Assembly: GCA_022649165.1 (NCBI GenBank)
Contig: JALCNR010000013.1
Span: forward strand, 1 to 64,000
DNA length: 64,000 nucleotides
DNA from: Actinomyces sp.
GTDB taxonomy: Bacteria; Actinomycetota; Actinomycetes; Actinomycetales; Actinomycetaceae
Direction: 5' to 3'
Of the stretch, positions 8,231 to 16,674 are shown piece after piece; position 1 is the stretch's first letter; the number at the start of each line of letters is the position of its first letter. A program made the position numbers and the translations under genes. Below the pieces are notes generated by a model. That model had not been told where the DNA came from. It searched no databases and was given only the letters and a program-made list of their open reading frames with translations.

Positions 8231-9831
8231 CTCTGGTCTCCCTTCAGGGAATCGGGCGCGTCCGGCAGGGACGCCCTCGTCGTCGGGGACGGGGACGGCC
8301 CCACGGGCACGGGTGCGGACACGGCGGCCTCCACCAGGGACGAGGGCGAGATCTCCTCGCCGACGAGTTCGGCGCGGATGCGGCCCTCGAACATCACCAG
8401 GACGCGGTCGCAGAGCTCGACGAGCTCCTCGTCGTCGCTGGAGTTCAGCAGGACGACCGCGCCCTGGGCCGTCATCTCGCGAACGATGCGGTAGATCTCC
8501 TGCTTCGCGCCGACGTCGACGCCCTTCGTCGGGTCGTCCAGGAGCACGACCCGCGGCCTCGTCACGAGCCACTTGCCCAGGACGACCTTCTGCTGGTTGC
8601 CTCCCGACAGCGTGCTCACGTCGTCAGAGAGCGCCCCGATCTTGATCGCCAGCCGCCTGACCTGCTCAGAGGCGCTGGCACGCTCGCGGTCCATGCGCAC
8701 CCAGAACCCGGCGGTCAGCCGATCCCTGAGGGAGGCGACCGAGAGGTTCTCCAGGATCGAGCGTTTCGACATCAGCCCCTGCGAGTCCCGATCACCGGGG
8801 ACGAAAGCGAAGCCGGCGGCCATGGCGTCGTGGGGACGACGCGGGTGGACCTCGCGCCCGTCGACCGCGACGCGAGCCGATGCGGCCGGCACGGCGCCGA
8901 AGAGCGCATGGAGCAGATCCGACTGCCCCTGTCCCTGCAGACCACCCAGGCCGACGATCTCGCCGGGATGGACCTGGAAGTCGATGCCGTGGAGGTGCGG
9001 GCCCGTCAGGCCCTCGACCTCCAGGAGCGGCTCGCCCGACCGGTCCGGTTCGGGGCGGCGTTCCTCCGCGATCTCGGCGGCCCGCGCGACTGCGGACGAG
9101 GCGAGGTCGCCGACCATGAGGTCGACGAGCTCCGCGTCAGTGGTCTGCTCCATCGTCACGGTCGTGATCGTGCGGCCGCCCCGCAGGATCGTCGCACGCT
9201 GACAGAGTTCGCGGATCTCGTCCATGCGGTGGGACACGAAGACGACGGCGGCGCCGGCCTCCGCCAGCTTGCGGGTGCGCGAGAAGACCAGGTCCACCTG
9301 ATCGCCGCGCAGGGAGGCCGTGGCCTCGTCGAGGACGAGGATCCGCGGGCGGCGCAGGGCCGCCTTGGCGAACTCGAGGAGCTGACGCTCCCCAGGTGCC
9401 AGGCGGCCGACCGGCGTGTCCAGGGTCACCGAGGTCGCCAGGCCCGGGCGGATCCAGTCGAAGACCTCATCGACGCCCTCCACCGCCCCGCCGTCGCGGA
9501 GGAATCCCGCGCGGCGCCGCTCGACCCCCAGGACCAGGTTCTGCCGGACCGTGAGATGCGGAATCACGGACAGCTGCTGGTAGACGGCCGCGACCCCCAG
9601 GTCATGGGCGTCCGAGGGGGAGTCGATGCGCACCGCGCGCCCGTCGATCGTCACGGACGCCCGATCGGGGCGCACCATGCCGGTGAGAACCTTGTTGAGC
9701 GTCGACTTGCCCGACCCATTGGGGCCCAAGAGCCCGTGGATCTCGCCGGAGTCGACCTCCAGCGACGCACCCGCGAGCGCCCTCACCCCGCCGAAGCGCT
9801 TGTGCACCTCGGTCATCTCCAGGAACGCCAT
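8227..9831 (-). CDS. Sugar ABC transporter double ATPase (RbsA/MglA-like)
   Basis: 534 residues with two ABC domains. The first has Walker A GPNGSGKST near residue 36 and the degenerate signature LAPGERQLLEFAKA typical of RbsA. The second has a non-canonical P-loop (GLQGQGQSDL) and a proper signature LSGGNQQKVVLGKW with Walker B VVLLDDPT. This asymmetry is normal in the family. AGGAGG lies 8 nt before the ATG at 9831. It energises import of the sugar bound by the lipoprotein encoded upstream. Confidence 0.95.
   Translation of the reverse strand: MAFLEMTEVHKRFGGVRALAGASLEVDSGEIHGLLGPNGSGKSTLNKVLTGMVRPDRASVTIDGRAVRIDSPSDAHDLGVAAVYQQLSVIPHLTVRQNLVLGVERRRAGFLRDGGAVEGVDEVFDWIRPGLATSVTLDTPVGRLAPGERQLLEFAKAALRRPRILVLDEATASLRGDQVDLVFSRTRKLAEAGAAVVFVSHRMDEIRELCQRATILRGGRTITTVTMEQTTDAELVDLMVGDLASSAVARAAEIAEERRPEPDRSGEPLLEVEGLTGPHLHGIDFQVHPGEIVGLGGLQGQGQSDLLHALFGAVPAASARVAVDGREVHPRRPHDAMAAGFAFVPGDRDSQGLMSKRSILENLSVASLRDRLTAGFWVRMDRERASASEQVRRLAIKIGALSDDVSTLSGGNQQKVVLGKWLVTRPRVVLLDDPTKGVDVGAKQEIYRIVREMTAQGAVVLLNSSDDEELVELCDRVLVMFEGRIRAELVGEEISPSSLVEAAVSAPVPVGPSPSPTTRASLPDAPDSLKGDQR
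8259..8282 (-). repeat. 24-bp repeat copy 1 (contains 14-mer GACGAGGGCGTCCC at 8268-8281)
   Basis: The reverse complement of 8259-8282 is identical to 13019-13042. It lies near the 3' end of the ATPase gene, read as ...TRASLPD. The other copy is in a different reading frame of an unrelated gene, so shared protein sequence does not explain it. Confidence 0.75.
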
Positions 9832-9885
9832 TCCCCGTGCCTCCTCGCGCGTCCCGATGCTGCGTGTCCCGTTGGCCGGAGATGG

Positions 9886-9902
9886 CCGGGGCGGCGCCCC
9901 GG
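9886..9902 (-). terminator. Stem-loop in the binding-protein/ATPase gap
   Basis: CCGGGGC-GGC-GCCCCGG is a perfect 7-bp stem in the 154-bp gap after the binding-protein stop. The same gap also holds the smaller hairpin ACGGC-AC-GCCGT. Such structures after a binding-protein gene usually keep that product in excess over the ATPase and permeases. Confidence 0.45.
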
Positions 9903-9985
9903 ATCCCGTTCACCGGCCCGGGAGCCCCGCGGAGCCGACGGCACGCCGTGGTGCGCCGAACCCCGCGGGCCCCCGATCCGGGTGG

Positions 9986-11077
9986 TCACTGGAAGTACTC
10001 GTCCACCTCATCGGCCGTGAGGACCGAGTCGAGCACGTACGTGTCCGGCTTGTCCTGGACTTTCGCCCACTCCTCGTCGAAATTGTCGTTCGTGACCAAC
10101 GGGTCGAGCGGCAGGTAGACGGTGTGCCCGTCAGTGACCTTCGAGGGGTCCAGGACCTTGCCCTGGAGCTCGTTGATCGCGAAGCGCAGGGCCGTGGCGC
10201 CGGGCCCCGGAGGGTTGAGCACACCGGCGCTGGAGAATCCCTGCGGCTTGAGGTCGTTCCACATCCGCATGAAACCGACGCGCGCCTCCCCGGAGACCAC
10301 GAGGTCGCCGGTCTTGCCGGCTGCCTCGACCGCGCGGAGCACGCCCTGGGCCATGCCGTCGTAGGTCCAGATGCCCGCGATGTCCGGATAGGTGGCCAGC
10401 AGGTCGGTGGCGACCGTCTGGCCGGTGGCCTGGTCCCATCCGCCGTCGGCGGAGGCGACGACCGTGATGCCCTTCGCGTCGAAGACCGACTTGGCGCCGG
10501 CCCATCGGGCCTCGGTGGCGGGATTGCCCGTCGTGCCCTGGACGGTGGCGATCTGGGCGCCCTCGCCGACCTGGTCGGCGAACCACTCGGCGCTGACCTT
10601 GCCCAGTTCCTTCTGATCGATGCCGATGTTGGTGACCAGCTCCGACTCGACCTCTTGGTCGATCGCGTAGACCTTGATCCCCTGGTCGGTCGCTTCCTTG
10701 AAGACGGCCGTCAAGGCCGTGCTGGAGTTCGGGTCGACGATGATGACGTCGACCCCCTTGTTGATGAGGTTGCGGATCTGTTGGATTTGCCCATTGGCGT
10801 CGGCATCCGCGTTCTCCAGGATCAGGTCGTCGACCAGGCCCTCCTGCTTGTACTCGTCAAAGACCGTTTGGATGTCCTCGATCATTTGGGTGCGGTACTC
10901 GCTGCCCACGAAGGCGTTGGACACGCCGATCGTCCAGGGGCCCTCCCCGGAGCTCCCGGCGCTTCCCGACTCGCCGCCGCCGGACGCCCCGCTGTCCGGT
11001 GTCGGCGTCGAGCACCCGGCGACCAGAGCCACCGCTGCGACTGCCGCCACCCCGGACCACGCACGTGATCGCTTCAT
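9986..11077 (-). CDS. Ribose-type sugar-binding lipoprotein
   Basis: 363 residues from ATG 11077, chosen because AAGGAGG precedes it by 6 nt; an upstream in-frame ATG adds only 14 residues. A lipoprotein signal ends VALVAGC, followed by a Gly/Ser linker and a periplasmic-binding-protein type 1 fold (WTIGVSNAFVGSEYRTQMIED). The block NLINKGVDVIIVDPNSS is the usual domain-1 core. It captures the substrate at the cell surface. It is first in its operon; its promoter and operator are described separately. Confidence 0.93.
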   Translation of the reverse strand: MKRSRAWSGVAAVAAVALVAGCSTPTPDSGASGGGESGSAGSSGEGPWTIGVSNAFVGSEYRTQMIEDIQTVFDEYKQEGLVDDLILENADADANGQIQQIRNLINKGVDVIIVDPNSSTALTAVFKEATDQGIKVYAIDQEVESELVTNIGIDQKELGKVSAEWFADQVGEGAQIATVQGTTGNPATEARWAGAKSVFDAKGITVVASADGGWDQATGQTVATDLLATYPDIAGIWTYDGMAQGVLRAVEAAGKTGDLVVSGEARVGFMRMWNDLKPQGFSSAGVLNPPGPGATALRFAINELQGKVLDPSKVTDGHTVYLPLDPLVTNDNFDEEWAKVQDKPDTYVLDSVLTADEVDEYFQ

Positions 11078-11104
11078 CGTCGTCCTCCTTGATGTCCGAT
11101 GTGC

Positions 11105-11135
11105 ATCAATTCTTTTCATATCAAAAAGAACTGAT
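11105..11135. promoter_or_regulatory. Candidate operator of the ribose-type sugar operon
   Basis: Arms ATCAATTCTTTT (11105-11116) and AAAAGAACTGAT (11124-11135) pair at 11 of 12 positions around a 7-bp centre. The palindrome is much more AT-rich than its surroundings. It lies just downstream of the -10, between promoter and start codon, where a bound repressor would block transcription. The ROK protein at the end of the operon is the likely ligand (inference). Confidence 0.7.
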
Positions 11136-11143
11136 AAGCCCCT

Positions 11144-11172
11144 AGGGTAGACGTGACCCGACTCATAGGCAA
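11144..11172 (-). promoter_or_regulatory. Promoter of the ribose-type sugar operon
   Basis: On the minus strand TTGCCT (11167-11172), a 17-bp spacer and TACCCT (11144-11149) form a good housekeeping promoter, with a predicted start near 11137. Confidence 0.7.
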
Positions 11173-11449
11173 GCGCCTCCTACGCTGTGATCGAATCGCA
11201 ACATTGGAGGAACGCTGAGCCCGCGCAGTCCCCAGCAACGCATCGACATCCGGCACCGCACGAGCGACTGCCGGTGCGACATCGGCGGCACATGGTCGGG
11301 GCCGGGGAAGGCGGTAGGCCAAAGCGCGCTTGTCCCCGCCTCGCGTGTCGGCGCCCCGAGGGGGCTGTCGACGAGGCGCGCGGCATCACCGGTGGCAGTG
11401 GGGCGCCCACCCCGAGGCTCAACGCACGCCATACCCGGGTTTCCGCGCA
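11173..11449. other. Intergenic stretch without supported gene
   Basis: No frame here has a recognisable domain or a start with a ribosome site. It may contain further decayed sequence of the OPT pseudogene that lies next to it, but I cannot support more than that. Confidence 0.5.
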
Positions 11450-11720
11450 TTCCGGCGCTGAGACTCGCGATGGGCGCCGCCTAGCCTCGCCAACGATAAG
11501 GCCGGTGGCCAGCAGCGTGCCCTGGCGCATCTTCTCCTCGCCCCGGGGACCGAGCCGACAGTGATATCAGCGTCGTCGACATCGGCAGGTACATGCCCAT
11601 GCCGACCACCAGCGGCGGCATGCTCGCGCGCGCCGTCGTCCTCCGGAGCACCTCGTCGACGAGGATGCCGATGAGGATCCCGCGGTTGCCGAGGCCTCCG
11701 GCGGCTCCGCCTGAGACGAT
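11450..11720 (-). pseudogene. Remnant of an OPT-family oligopeptide/metal transporter
   Basis: Minus-strand translation around 11580-11690 gives ILIGILVDEVLRRTT followed by MPPLVVGMGMYLPMSTTL. After a frame change near 11545-11575, GEEKMRQGTLLATGLIVGEA follows at about 11490-11545. These are the consecutive C-terminal blocks of OPT transporters: the IDE(V)LRR stretch, VGMYLP, and LLASGLIVGEAL. The roughly 20 residues normally between the last two blocks are missing. No intact frame or start remains, so this is a frameshifted and internally deleted leftover. Exact borders are uncertain. Confidence 0.6.
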
Positions 11721-11947
11721 CCGTGCGCCTGTGACACGGTTGGCCACCTTCCGCTTCGCGCGCCCCGGCGCGCTGGATGCCCCACTGGCGCGGGCGGCCC
11801 GCTCCGAGAGCCCGTTCCCCAACACATTCGACCGTGGACTTCCCACCGAAGTGAACCGCTCTACGGGTTCGGCCCGGTGGAAAGGCCACGGCTCATCGGG
11901 AAGCCCGCGGTCCGCTGCCGCCGCCTCCCTCCAGTCGCCCGCCTGCC

Positions 11948-13699
11948 TCAGCTGTGCTCGATCGCCGCCCGCTCGATGGCCAGCCCCTCGCGGTAGCGAT
12001 CCATGAACCGCTCGAAGCCCTCGCTCGCCGCTGGATCGGGGTCGATGGTCGTCGTCGGAGCGCCGGAGAAGACGCGCTCGGCCAGGAAGCCCGGCAGGGA
12101 CTCCGCGCCGCAAGGGCCCGACGGGCCGGCAGGGCCGCCCTCGTCGAAGTCCCCCCTCCTCTCGGCGCGGTACAGGGCGAGGACCGCCATGCCCCACGCC
12201 CCGCCCTCGCCGGCGGTCGCCCCCACGGCGACGGGGGCGCCGAGGGCGGTGGCCAGGATCCCCTGGGCGACGCGCGGCGTCTTGAACAGGCCGCCATGAG
12301 CGAACAGGCGGTCCAGCCCGACCTGCTCCTCGTCAAGGAGGATGTCCATGCCCAGGCGCAGCGAGGCGAACACGGTCATCAGCTGGGCGCGCACGAAGTT
12401 CGCCAGCGTCAGGCGGCTGCCGGGCGCGCGCAGCACCAGGGGACGCCCGGCCGGGAGCCCCGCGACGGGTTCGCCGGAGAGGAGATTGTAGGCGAGCACC
12501 CCGCCCGCGTCCGGCTCCCCGCGGTCCCCTCCGTGCTCGTAGAGCAGGTCATAGACCCGCGGCATCGGGAGATCGACGCCGGCCAGGTCCGCGAACTCCT
12601 TGAACAGGCCCGCCCAGGCGTCCAGCTCGCTCGTCCCGTTGTTGCAGTGGACCATCGCGACCGGGTGCCCGTCGGGCGTGGTGACGGGGTCGATCTCTTC
12701 GTGGACCCGCCGCAGATCGTGCTCGAGGACGACCATGGCGAACACGGATGTCCCCGAGGACACATTTCCGGTGCGCGGGGCGACCGAGTTCGTGGCCACC
12801 ATCCCGGTGCCGGCGTCGCCCTCGGGCGGCGCCAGGGGAATGCCGGGACGCAAGGTTCCGCTCGGGTCGAGCAGGGCCGCGCCCTGAGGCGTGAGGACGC
12901 CCGCGTCCTCGCCGGCAGACAGCACCTCCGGCAGCAGGTCCGCCACGCGCCAAGGAAGGGCGTAGCCGGCGATCAGGTCGTCGAACCGGGCGAGGCGGGC
13001 CCTGTCGTACCCCACGTGCGACGAGGGCGTCCCTGCCGGACGGCCCGGGGCGTCCGACGGGACGACGGCGCCGTCCCCGCCCGCGCCGGCGGCCATCCCG
13101 GGACCGGCGATCGGGAACATGCCCGACGCGTCCCCCACCCCCAGCACGTGGCGGCCGGTCAGGCGCAGATGCACGAGACCCGCCAGCGTGGTGAGACGGG
13201 TGATCCGGGTGACGTGCTCCTCCCCGCCCAGGATCGCCTGGTAGAGGTGGGCGATTGACCAGCGCTGCGGGATGTTGACGCCGAGGACCTCCGTGAGCTC
13301 ACGGCTGGCCTGCGCGGTCGATGTGTTCCGCCACGTGCGGAAGGGGACCAGCGGTTCGCCGTCCTCGCCCAGCGCCAGGTAGCCGTGCATCATCGCCGAG
13401 ATGCCGATCGAGCCCACGGTGCGCAGTTCGACGTCATCCCCGTAGGTCGCGCGCACGTCCGCCGCCAGTGCGGCGTAGGCGGAGCGCAGGCCGTCCCAGA
13501 CCTGGTCCAGGTCGTAGGACCACACGCCGTCGACCAGCTGGTTCTCCCAGGTGTGCCCGCCACCGGCCAGGGGCGTGGCCGCGCGGTCGATGAGGACGGC
13601 CTTGATGCGCGTGGATCCGAACTCGATGCCGAGCGCCGTGCGGCCCGCCTCGATGTCGGCCCGCCGCGAGTCGAGGGTGGAGGAATCGGTGACGGCCAT
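11948..13699 (-). CDS. FGGY-family carbohydrate kinase
   Basis: 583 residues from ATG 13699 (GGGAGA 7 nt upstream). The N-terminal ALGIEFGSTRIKAVLID is the first phosphate-binding block of the FGGY fold and GTGMVATNSVAPRTGNVSSG is the C-domain nucleotide site. GIGISAMMHGYLALGEDG lies where xylulokinases carry their substrate-domain signature. It phosphorylates a sugar or polyol in the cytoplasm. Family members of this type are called xylulokinase-like, but I cannot name the substrate. It has its own candidate promoter and is not clearly part of either neighbouring transporter operon. Confidence 0.88.
   Translation of the reverse strand: MAVTDSSTLDSRRADIEAGRTALGIEFGSTRIKAVLIDRAATPLAGGGHTWENQLVDGVWSYDLDQVWDGLRSAYAALAADVRATYGDDVELRTVGSIGISAMMHGYLALGEDGEPLVPFRTWRNTSTAQASRELTEVLGVNIPQRWSIAHLYQAILGGEEHVTRITRLTTLAGLVHLRLTGRHVLGVGDASGMFPIAGPGMAAGAGGDGAVVPSDAPGRPAGTPSSHVGYDRARLARFDDLIAGYALPWRVADLLPEVLSAGEDAGVLTPQGAALLDPSGTLRPGIPLAPPEGDAGTGMVATNSVAPRTGNVSSGTSVFAMVVLEHDLRRVHEEIDPVTTPDGHPVAMVHCNNGTSELDAWAGLFKEFADLAGVDLPMPRVYDLLYEHGGDRGEPDAGGVLAYNLLSGEPVAGLPAGRPLVLRAPGSRLTLANFVRAQLMTVFASLRLGMDILLDEEQVGLDRLFAHGGLFKTPRVAQGILATALGAPVAVGATAGEGGAWGMAVLALYRAERRGDFDEGGPAGPSGPCGAESLPGFLAERVFSGAPTTTIDPDPAASEGFERFMDRYREGLAIERAAIEHS
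13019..13042 (+). repeat. 24-bp repeat copy 2 (contains 14-mer at 13020-13033)
   Basis: Identical to the minus strand of 8259-8282. It lies inside the FGGY kinase gene, where the minus strand reads GTPSSHVG. Confidence 0.75.
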
Positions 13700-13824
13700 T
13701 GTCTGTTCTCCCGGTGTGCTCGATGGACGTGGGCGACCGCCGGCGAGCAGCCACGACGCCGCCGCGCGCGGCCCGCTGCCGCTGTCCGGCGACGGGCGCG
13801 GCATCCGCGCCGCACCCACTGATG

Positions 13825-13838
13825 AGAACGTTAACACT
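13825..13838. promoter_or_regulatory. Weak LacI-like operator upstream of FGGY kinase
   Basis: The palindromic core AACGTT lies within GAGAACGTTAACAC. It matches 9 of 12 fixed positions of the usual LacI/CcpA-type site, so it is only a weak candidate. It overlaps the proposed -10. Confidence 0.35.
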
Positions 13839-13856
13839 TCGGAGAGCCAGAGGCCA
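13828..13856 (-). promoter_or_regulatory. Candidate promoter of the FGGY kinase gene
   Basis: On the minus strand TGGCCT (13851-13856), a 17-bp spacer and TAACGT (13828-13833). It would give a leader of about 120 nt. Confidence 0.4.
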
Positions 13857-13903
13857 TCCGTTCACGCGGAGGACCAGCCCCGGGCACCGGCCCTCCGGCG
13901 CGC

Positions 13904-15700
13904 TCACCGCACGGCGGCGGACTCCCGGATCCACACCGTCCGATTGGGGGCGAGGGCGAACTCGCCGCGCGCGCACGCCGCCTGGTCCGCTTGGGCGATC
14001 TCCGCGGTGGAGGAGTCCAGCAGGATCCGCCCCGCCGACGGCACGCGCACCGGCCGCACGCACAGGTTGGTCACCGCGAGCACCCCCTGGTTGCGGACCG
14101 CGAGCAGGTCCGGATCGGCGTCCGCCCACTCCAGCGCCCCTCCGCCCAGCCCGAGCTCCCGGCGCAGCGCGATCATCCGGCGGTAGTGGCTGAGCGTGGA
14201 GGCCTCGTCGCGGGCCTCGACGTCGACGGCGAAGCCGCGGTACCCCTCGGGCTGGGGCAGCCACGGGGCGGGCGCCGCGCCGTCCTCGCCGACGCGCGCG
14301 GGCACCGGCGAACTGAACCCGAACGACGGGGCGTCCGCCTCCCACGGCAGGGGGACCCGGCACCCGTCGCGCCCGCGCGTGCGATATCCGGAGCGCGGCC
14401 ACGTGGGATCCAGGCGCGCCTCGTCGGGTAGCGTGGTCGACTCGGGCAGCCCGAGCTCCTCCCCGTTGTACACATACATCGACCCCGGCAGCGCCATGAG
14501 GAGCGTCGTGAGCGCCAAGGCGCGCTCCAGGCCGATCCGCGCATCCGGCTGCGGGTCGGTCACCCCGATCCCCCCCTCCGGATAGGCGCCGTCCGGGTAT
14601 CCCAGACGAGACGCGTGCCGAACGACATCGTGGTTGGACAGCACCCACGTCGTCGGCGCGTTCACCGCGCGGGCGGCGCTGTAGGTGGAACGGATCGTCT
14701 CCCTCAGTTGCTCCGCGTTCCACGTGCACTTGAGGACCTCGAAGTTGAACGCCTGGCTCATCTCGTCCGGGCGGACATAGCGTGCGAGCCTCGACGGATC
14801 CGGGGTCCAGGCCTCCGCCACCAGGATCCGGTCGGGGCCGTACTCCTCCAGGATGCGATGCCACTCGCGGTAGATCTCGTGGACGCCGTCCTGGTCGAAG
14901 GCCGGTCCGGTGTCCGGGGCGCGTCCCGTGCGCCCACCCCCTCCCGGGATCCGGTAGGCGTAGCGGTCGGGGCCGACCTCGTCGTCGGGCAGGCCCGGGG
15001 CCTTGACCATCCCGTGGGCCACGTCGACCCGGAAGCCGTCGACGCCGCGGTCCATCCAGAAGCGGAAGTAGTCGCGGAACTCGGCGCGCACCTCCTCGTT
15101 CTCCCAGTTCAGGTCCGGCTGATGGACGTCGAAGAGGTGCAGGTACCACCAGCCTCGATCCTCGTCGCGGCCCGTGAGGTCCTCCACGGGCGTCCACGCG
15201 GGGCCTCCGAACAGCGACCCCCAGTTGTTCGGCGCTCCGGAGGGGCTGTGCCGGAAGATGTAGCGCGAGCGCGCCGGCGATCCGGGGGCCGCCTCCAGGG
15301 CCTCCTGGAACCAGGGATGCTCGGACGCCGTGTGGTTGGGGACCACGTCGATGATCACCCGCATGCCGAGCTGGTGGGCCCTCGCCACGATCCGGTCGAA
15401 ATCCGCCAGCGTGCCGTACTCCGGGTTGATGTCGAAGTAGTCGGCGACGTCGTAGCCCGTGTCCCACTGCTCGGAGGGGTAGAACGGGTTGAACCAGAGG
15501 GCGTCGACCCCCAGGTCCGCCAGGTGGTCCAGCCGCGACAGGACACCGGGCAGGTCGCCGATCCCGTCGCCGTTGCCGTCGGCGAAGGACCTCGGGTAGA
15601 TCTGGTAGATCACGGCGCGGCGCCACCAGTCGTCCGAGGCGTTGGGACCCGTCACCGCCTGCGGCGGCTGGGGGGCGGAGGGCTTCTCGGGATGCGGCAT
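13904..15700 (-). CDS. GH13 alpha-glucosidase (oligo-1,6/alpha-1,4-glucosidase type)
   Basis: 598 residues from ATG 15700. All four GH13 regions are present: DVVPNHT (118-124), GFRVDVAHG with nucleophile Asp226, LVAEAW with acid/base Glu296, and VLSNHD with Asp358. The start of the barrel reads RSFADGNGDGIGDL, as in oligosaccharide-acting alpha-glucosidases. No signal peptide is seen, so it acts in the cytoplasm on malto- or isomalto-oligosaccharides brought in by the importer encoded just upstream. The ribosome site (AAAGCGAG) is weak. It is last in the operon. Confidence 0.93.
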   Translation of the reverse strand: MPHPEKPSAPQPPQAVTGPNASDDWWRRAVIYQIYPRSFADGNGDGIGDLPGVLSRLDHLADLGVDALWFNPFYPSEQWDTGYDVADYFDINPEYGTLADFDRIVARAHQLGMRVIIDVVPNHTASEHPWFQEALEAAPGSPARSRYIFRHSPSGAPNNWGSLFGGPAWTPVEDLTGRDEDRGWWYLHLFDVHQPDLNWENEEVRAEFRDYFRFWMDRGVDGFRVDVAHGMVKAPGLPDDEVGPDRYAYRIPGGGGRTGRAPDTGPAFDQDGVHEIYREWHRILEEYGPDRILVAEAWTPDPSRLARYVRPDEMSQAFNFEVLKCTWNAEQLRETIRSTYSAARAVNAPTTWVLSNHDVVRHASRLGYPDGAYPEGGIGVTDPQPDARIGLERALALTTLLMALPGSMYVYNGEELGLPESTTLPDEARLDPTWPRSGYRTRGRDGCRVPLPWEADAPSFGFSSPVPARVGEDGAAPAPWLPQPEGYRGFAVDVEARDEASTLSHYRRMIALRRELGLGGGALEWADADPDLLAVRNQGVLAVTNLCVRPVRVPSAGRILLDSSTAEIAQADQAACARGEFALAPNRTVWIRESAAVR

Positions 15701-15773
15701 GGCGCGGTCTCGCTTTCGACGGGGATCGGCTGGGCGTTCATGGGCGGGCGGGCCGGTCGGCCGACGAGGACGC

Positions 15774-15794
15774 CCGCCGCCACCGGGGCGGCGG
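15774..15794 (-). other. Small stem-loop between permease and glucosidase genes
   Basis: CCGCCGC-(7 nt)-GCGGCGG lies directly after the MalG-type stop. It may tune the glucosidase level; there is no T-tract. Confidence 0.3.
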
Positions 15795-15798
15795 CTCG

Positions 15799-16674
15799 TC
15801 AGGCCTTCAGGCCTCCTGCGGACAGGCCCGCGACGATGCGCTTCTGGAAGAAGAGCACGAGGATGATCAGCGGGACCGTCACCACCACGCCCGCGGCCAT
15901 CTGCGTGGCGTAGGGCGTCTCGAACTGCGAGGTCCCGCCGAACTTCGACAGGGCCACCGGCGCCGTCTGCATCGACGGGTCGTTCACCATCGTGGAGGCG
16001 ACGAGGAACTCGTTCCAGGCGTTGATGAAGACGATGATCGCAGTGGAGAAGATCCCGGGAGACGCCAACGGGAGGATGACCTTCTGGAAGGCCTGCCACG
16101 GCGTGCACCCGTCGATCATCGCGGCCTGCTCCAGCTCCTGGGGCATCTGACGGAAGAACGTGGTGAGCGTCCACACCGCCAGCGGCAGGGCGAAGGACAG
16201 GTCGGGGAGGATCATCGACTGGTAGGTGTTGATCCACTGCCAGTCCGTGAACTGCTTGAGCAGGGGCACGATGATCGCCACGAGCGGGAACATGGAGATC
16301 GCCACGATCAGCGTGAGCAGGAACGTCTTGCCGGGGAAGTCCAGCCGCGCCAGCGCATAGGCCGCGAAGGTCGCGATGACCATGGCGAGGACGGTCGTGA
16401 CGACGGAGACGATCACGGAGTTGATGAGCGATTGGCCGAACCCGCGAGCGGGGTCGAACACCGAGATGAAGTTCTCGAAGGTCACCGTCTCCGGCCAGAA
16501 CGACGTGTCGAAGACGTCCTTGGAGGGCCGCAGCGCGGAGACGAACATCCAGTAGAAGGGGGCCAGGCAGTAGACGACGATCAGCCCGATGCCGACCACC
16601 GACCCGATGTTGCCCCAGACCTGGCTGGGCTGGCGGATCTCCTGATCCGCCGGGCGAGTGCGCGTGCCGCTCAT
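15799..16674 (-). CDS. Maltose-type (MalG) sugar ABC permease
   Basis: 291 residues, six predicted membrane segments, and the EAA loop EQAAMIDGCTPWQAFQKVILP that docks to the ATPase. Its ATG overlaps the MalF-type stop as ATGA (16671-16674). It forms the channel with that protein. No ATPase is encoded in this operon, so a shared MsiK-like ATPase encoded elsewhere is expected, as is common in actinobacteria. Confidence 0.94.
   Translation of the reverse strand: MSGTRTRPADQEIRQPSQVWGNIGSVVGIGLIVVYCLAPFYWMFVSALRPSKDVFDTSFWPETVTFENFISVFDPARGFGQSLINSVIVSVVTTVLAMVIATFAAYALARLDFPGKTFLLTLIVAISMFPLVAIIVPLLKQFTDWQWINTYQSMILPDLSFALPLAVWTLTTFFRQMPQELEQAAMIDGCTPWQAFQKVILPLASPGIFSTAIIVFINAWNEFLVASTMVNDPSMQTAPVALSKFGGTSQFETPYATQMAAGVVVTVPLIILVLFFQKRIVAGLSAGGLKA

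Noticed and set aside
11593-12006. Plus-strand open frame in the gap and over the FGGY gene
   Set aside because: It is antisense to the OPT remnant and the 3' end of the kinase gene, has no ribosome site or leaderless promoter, and gives a Pro/Arg-rich product.
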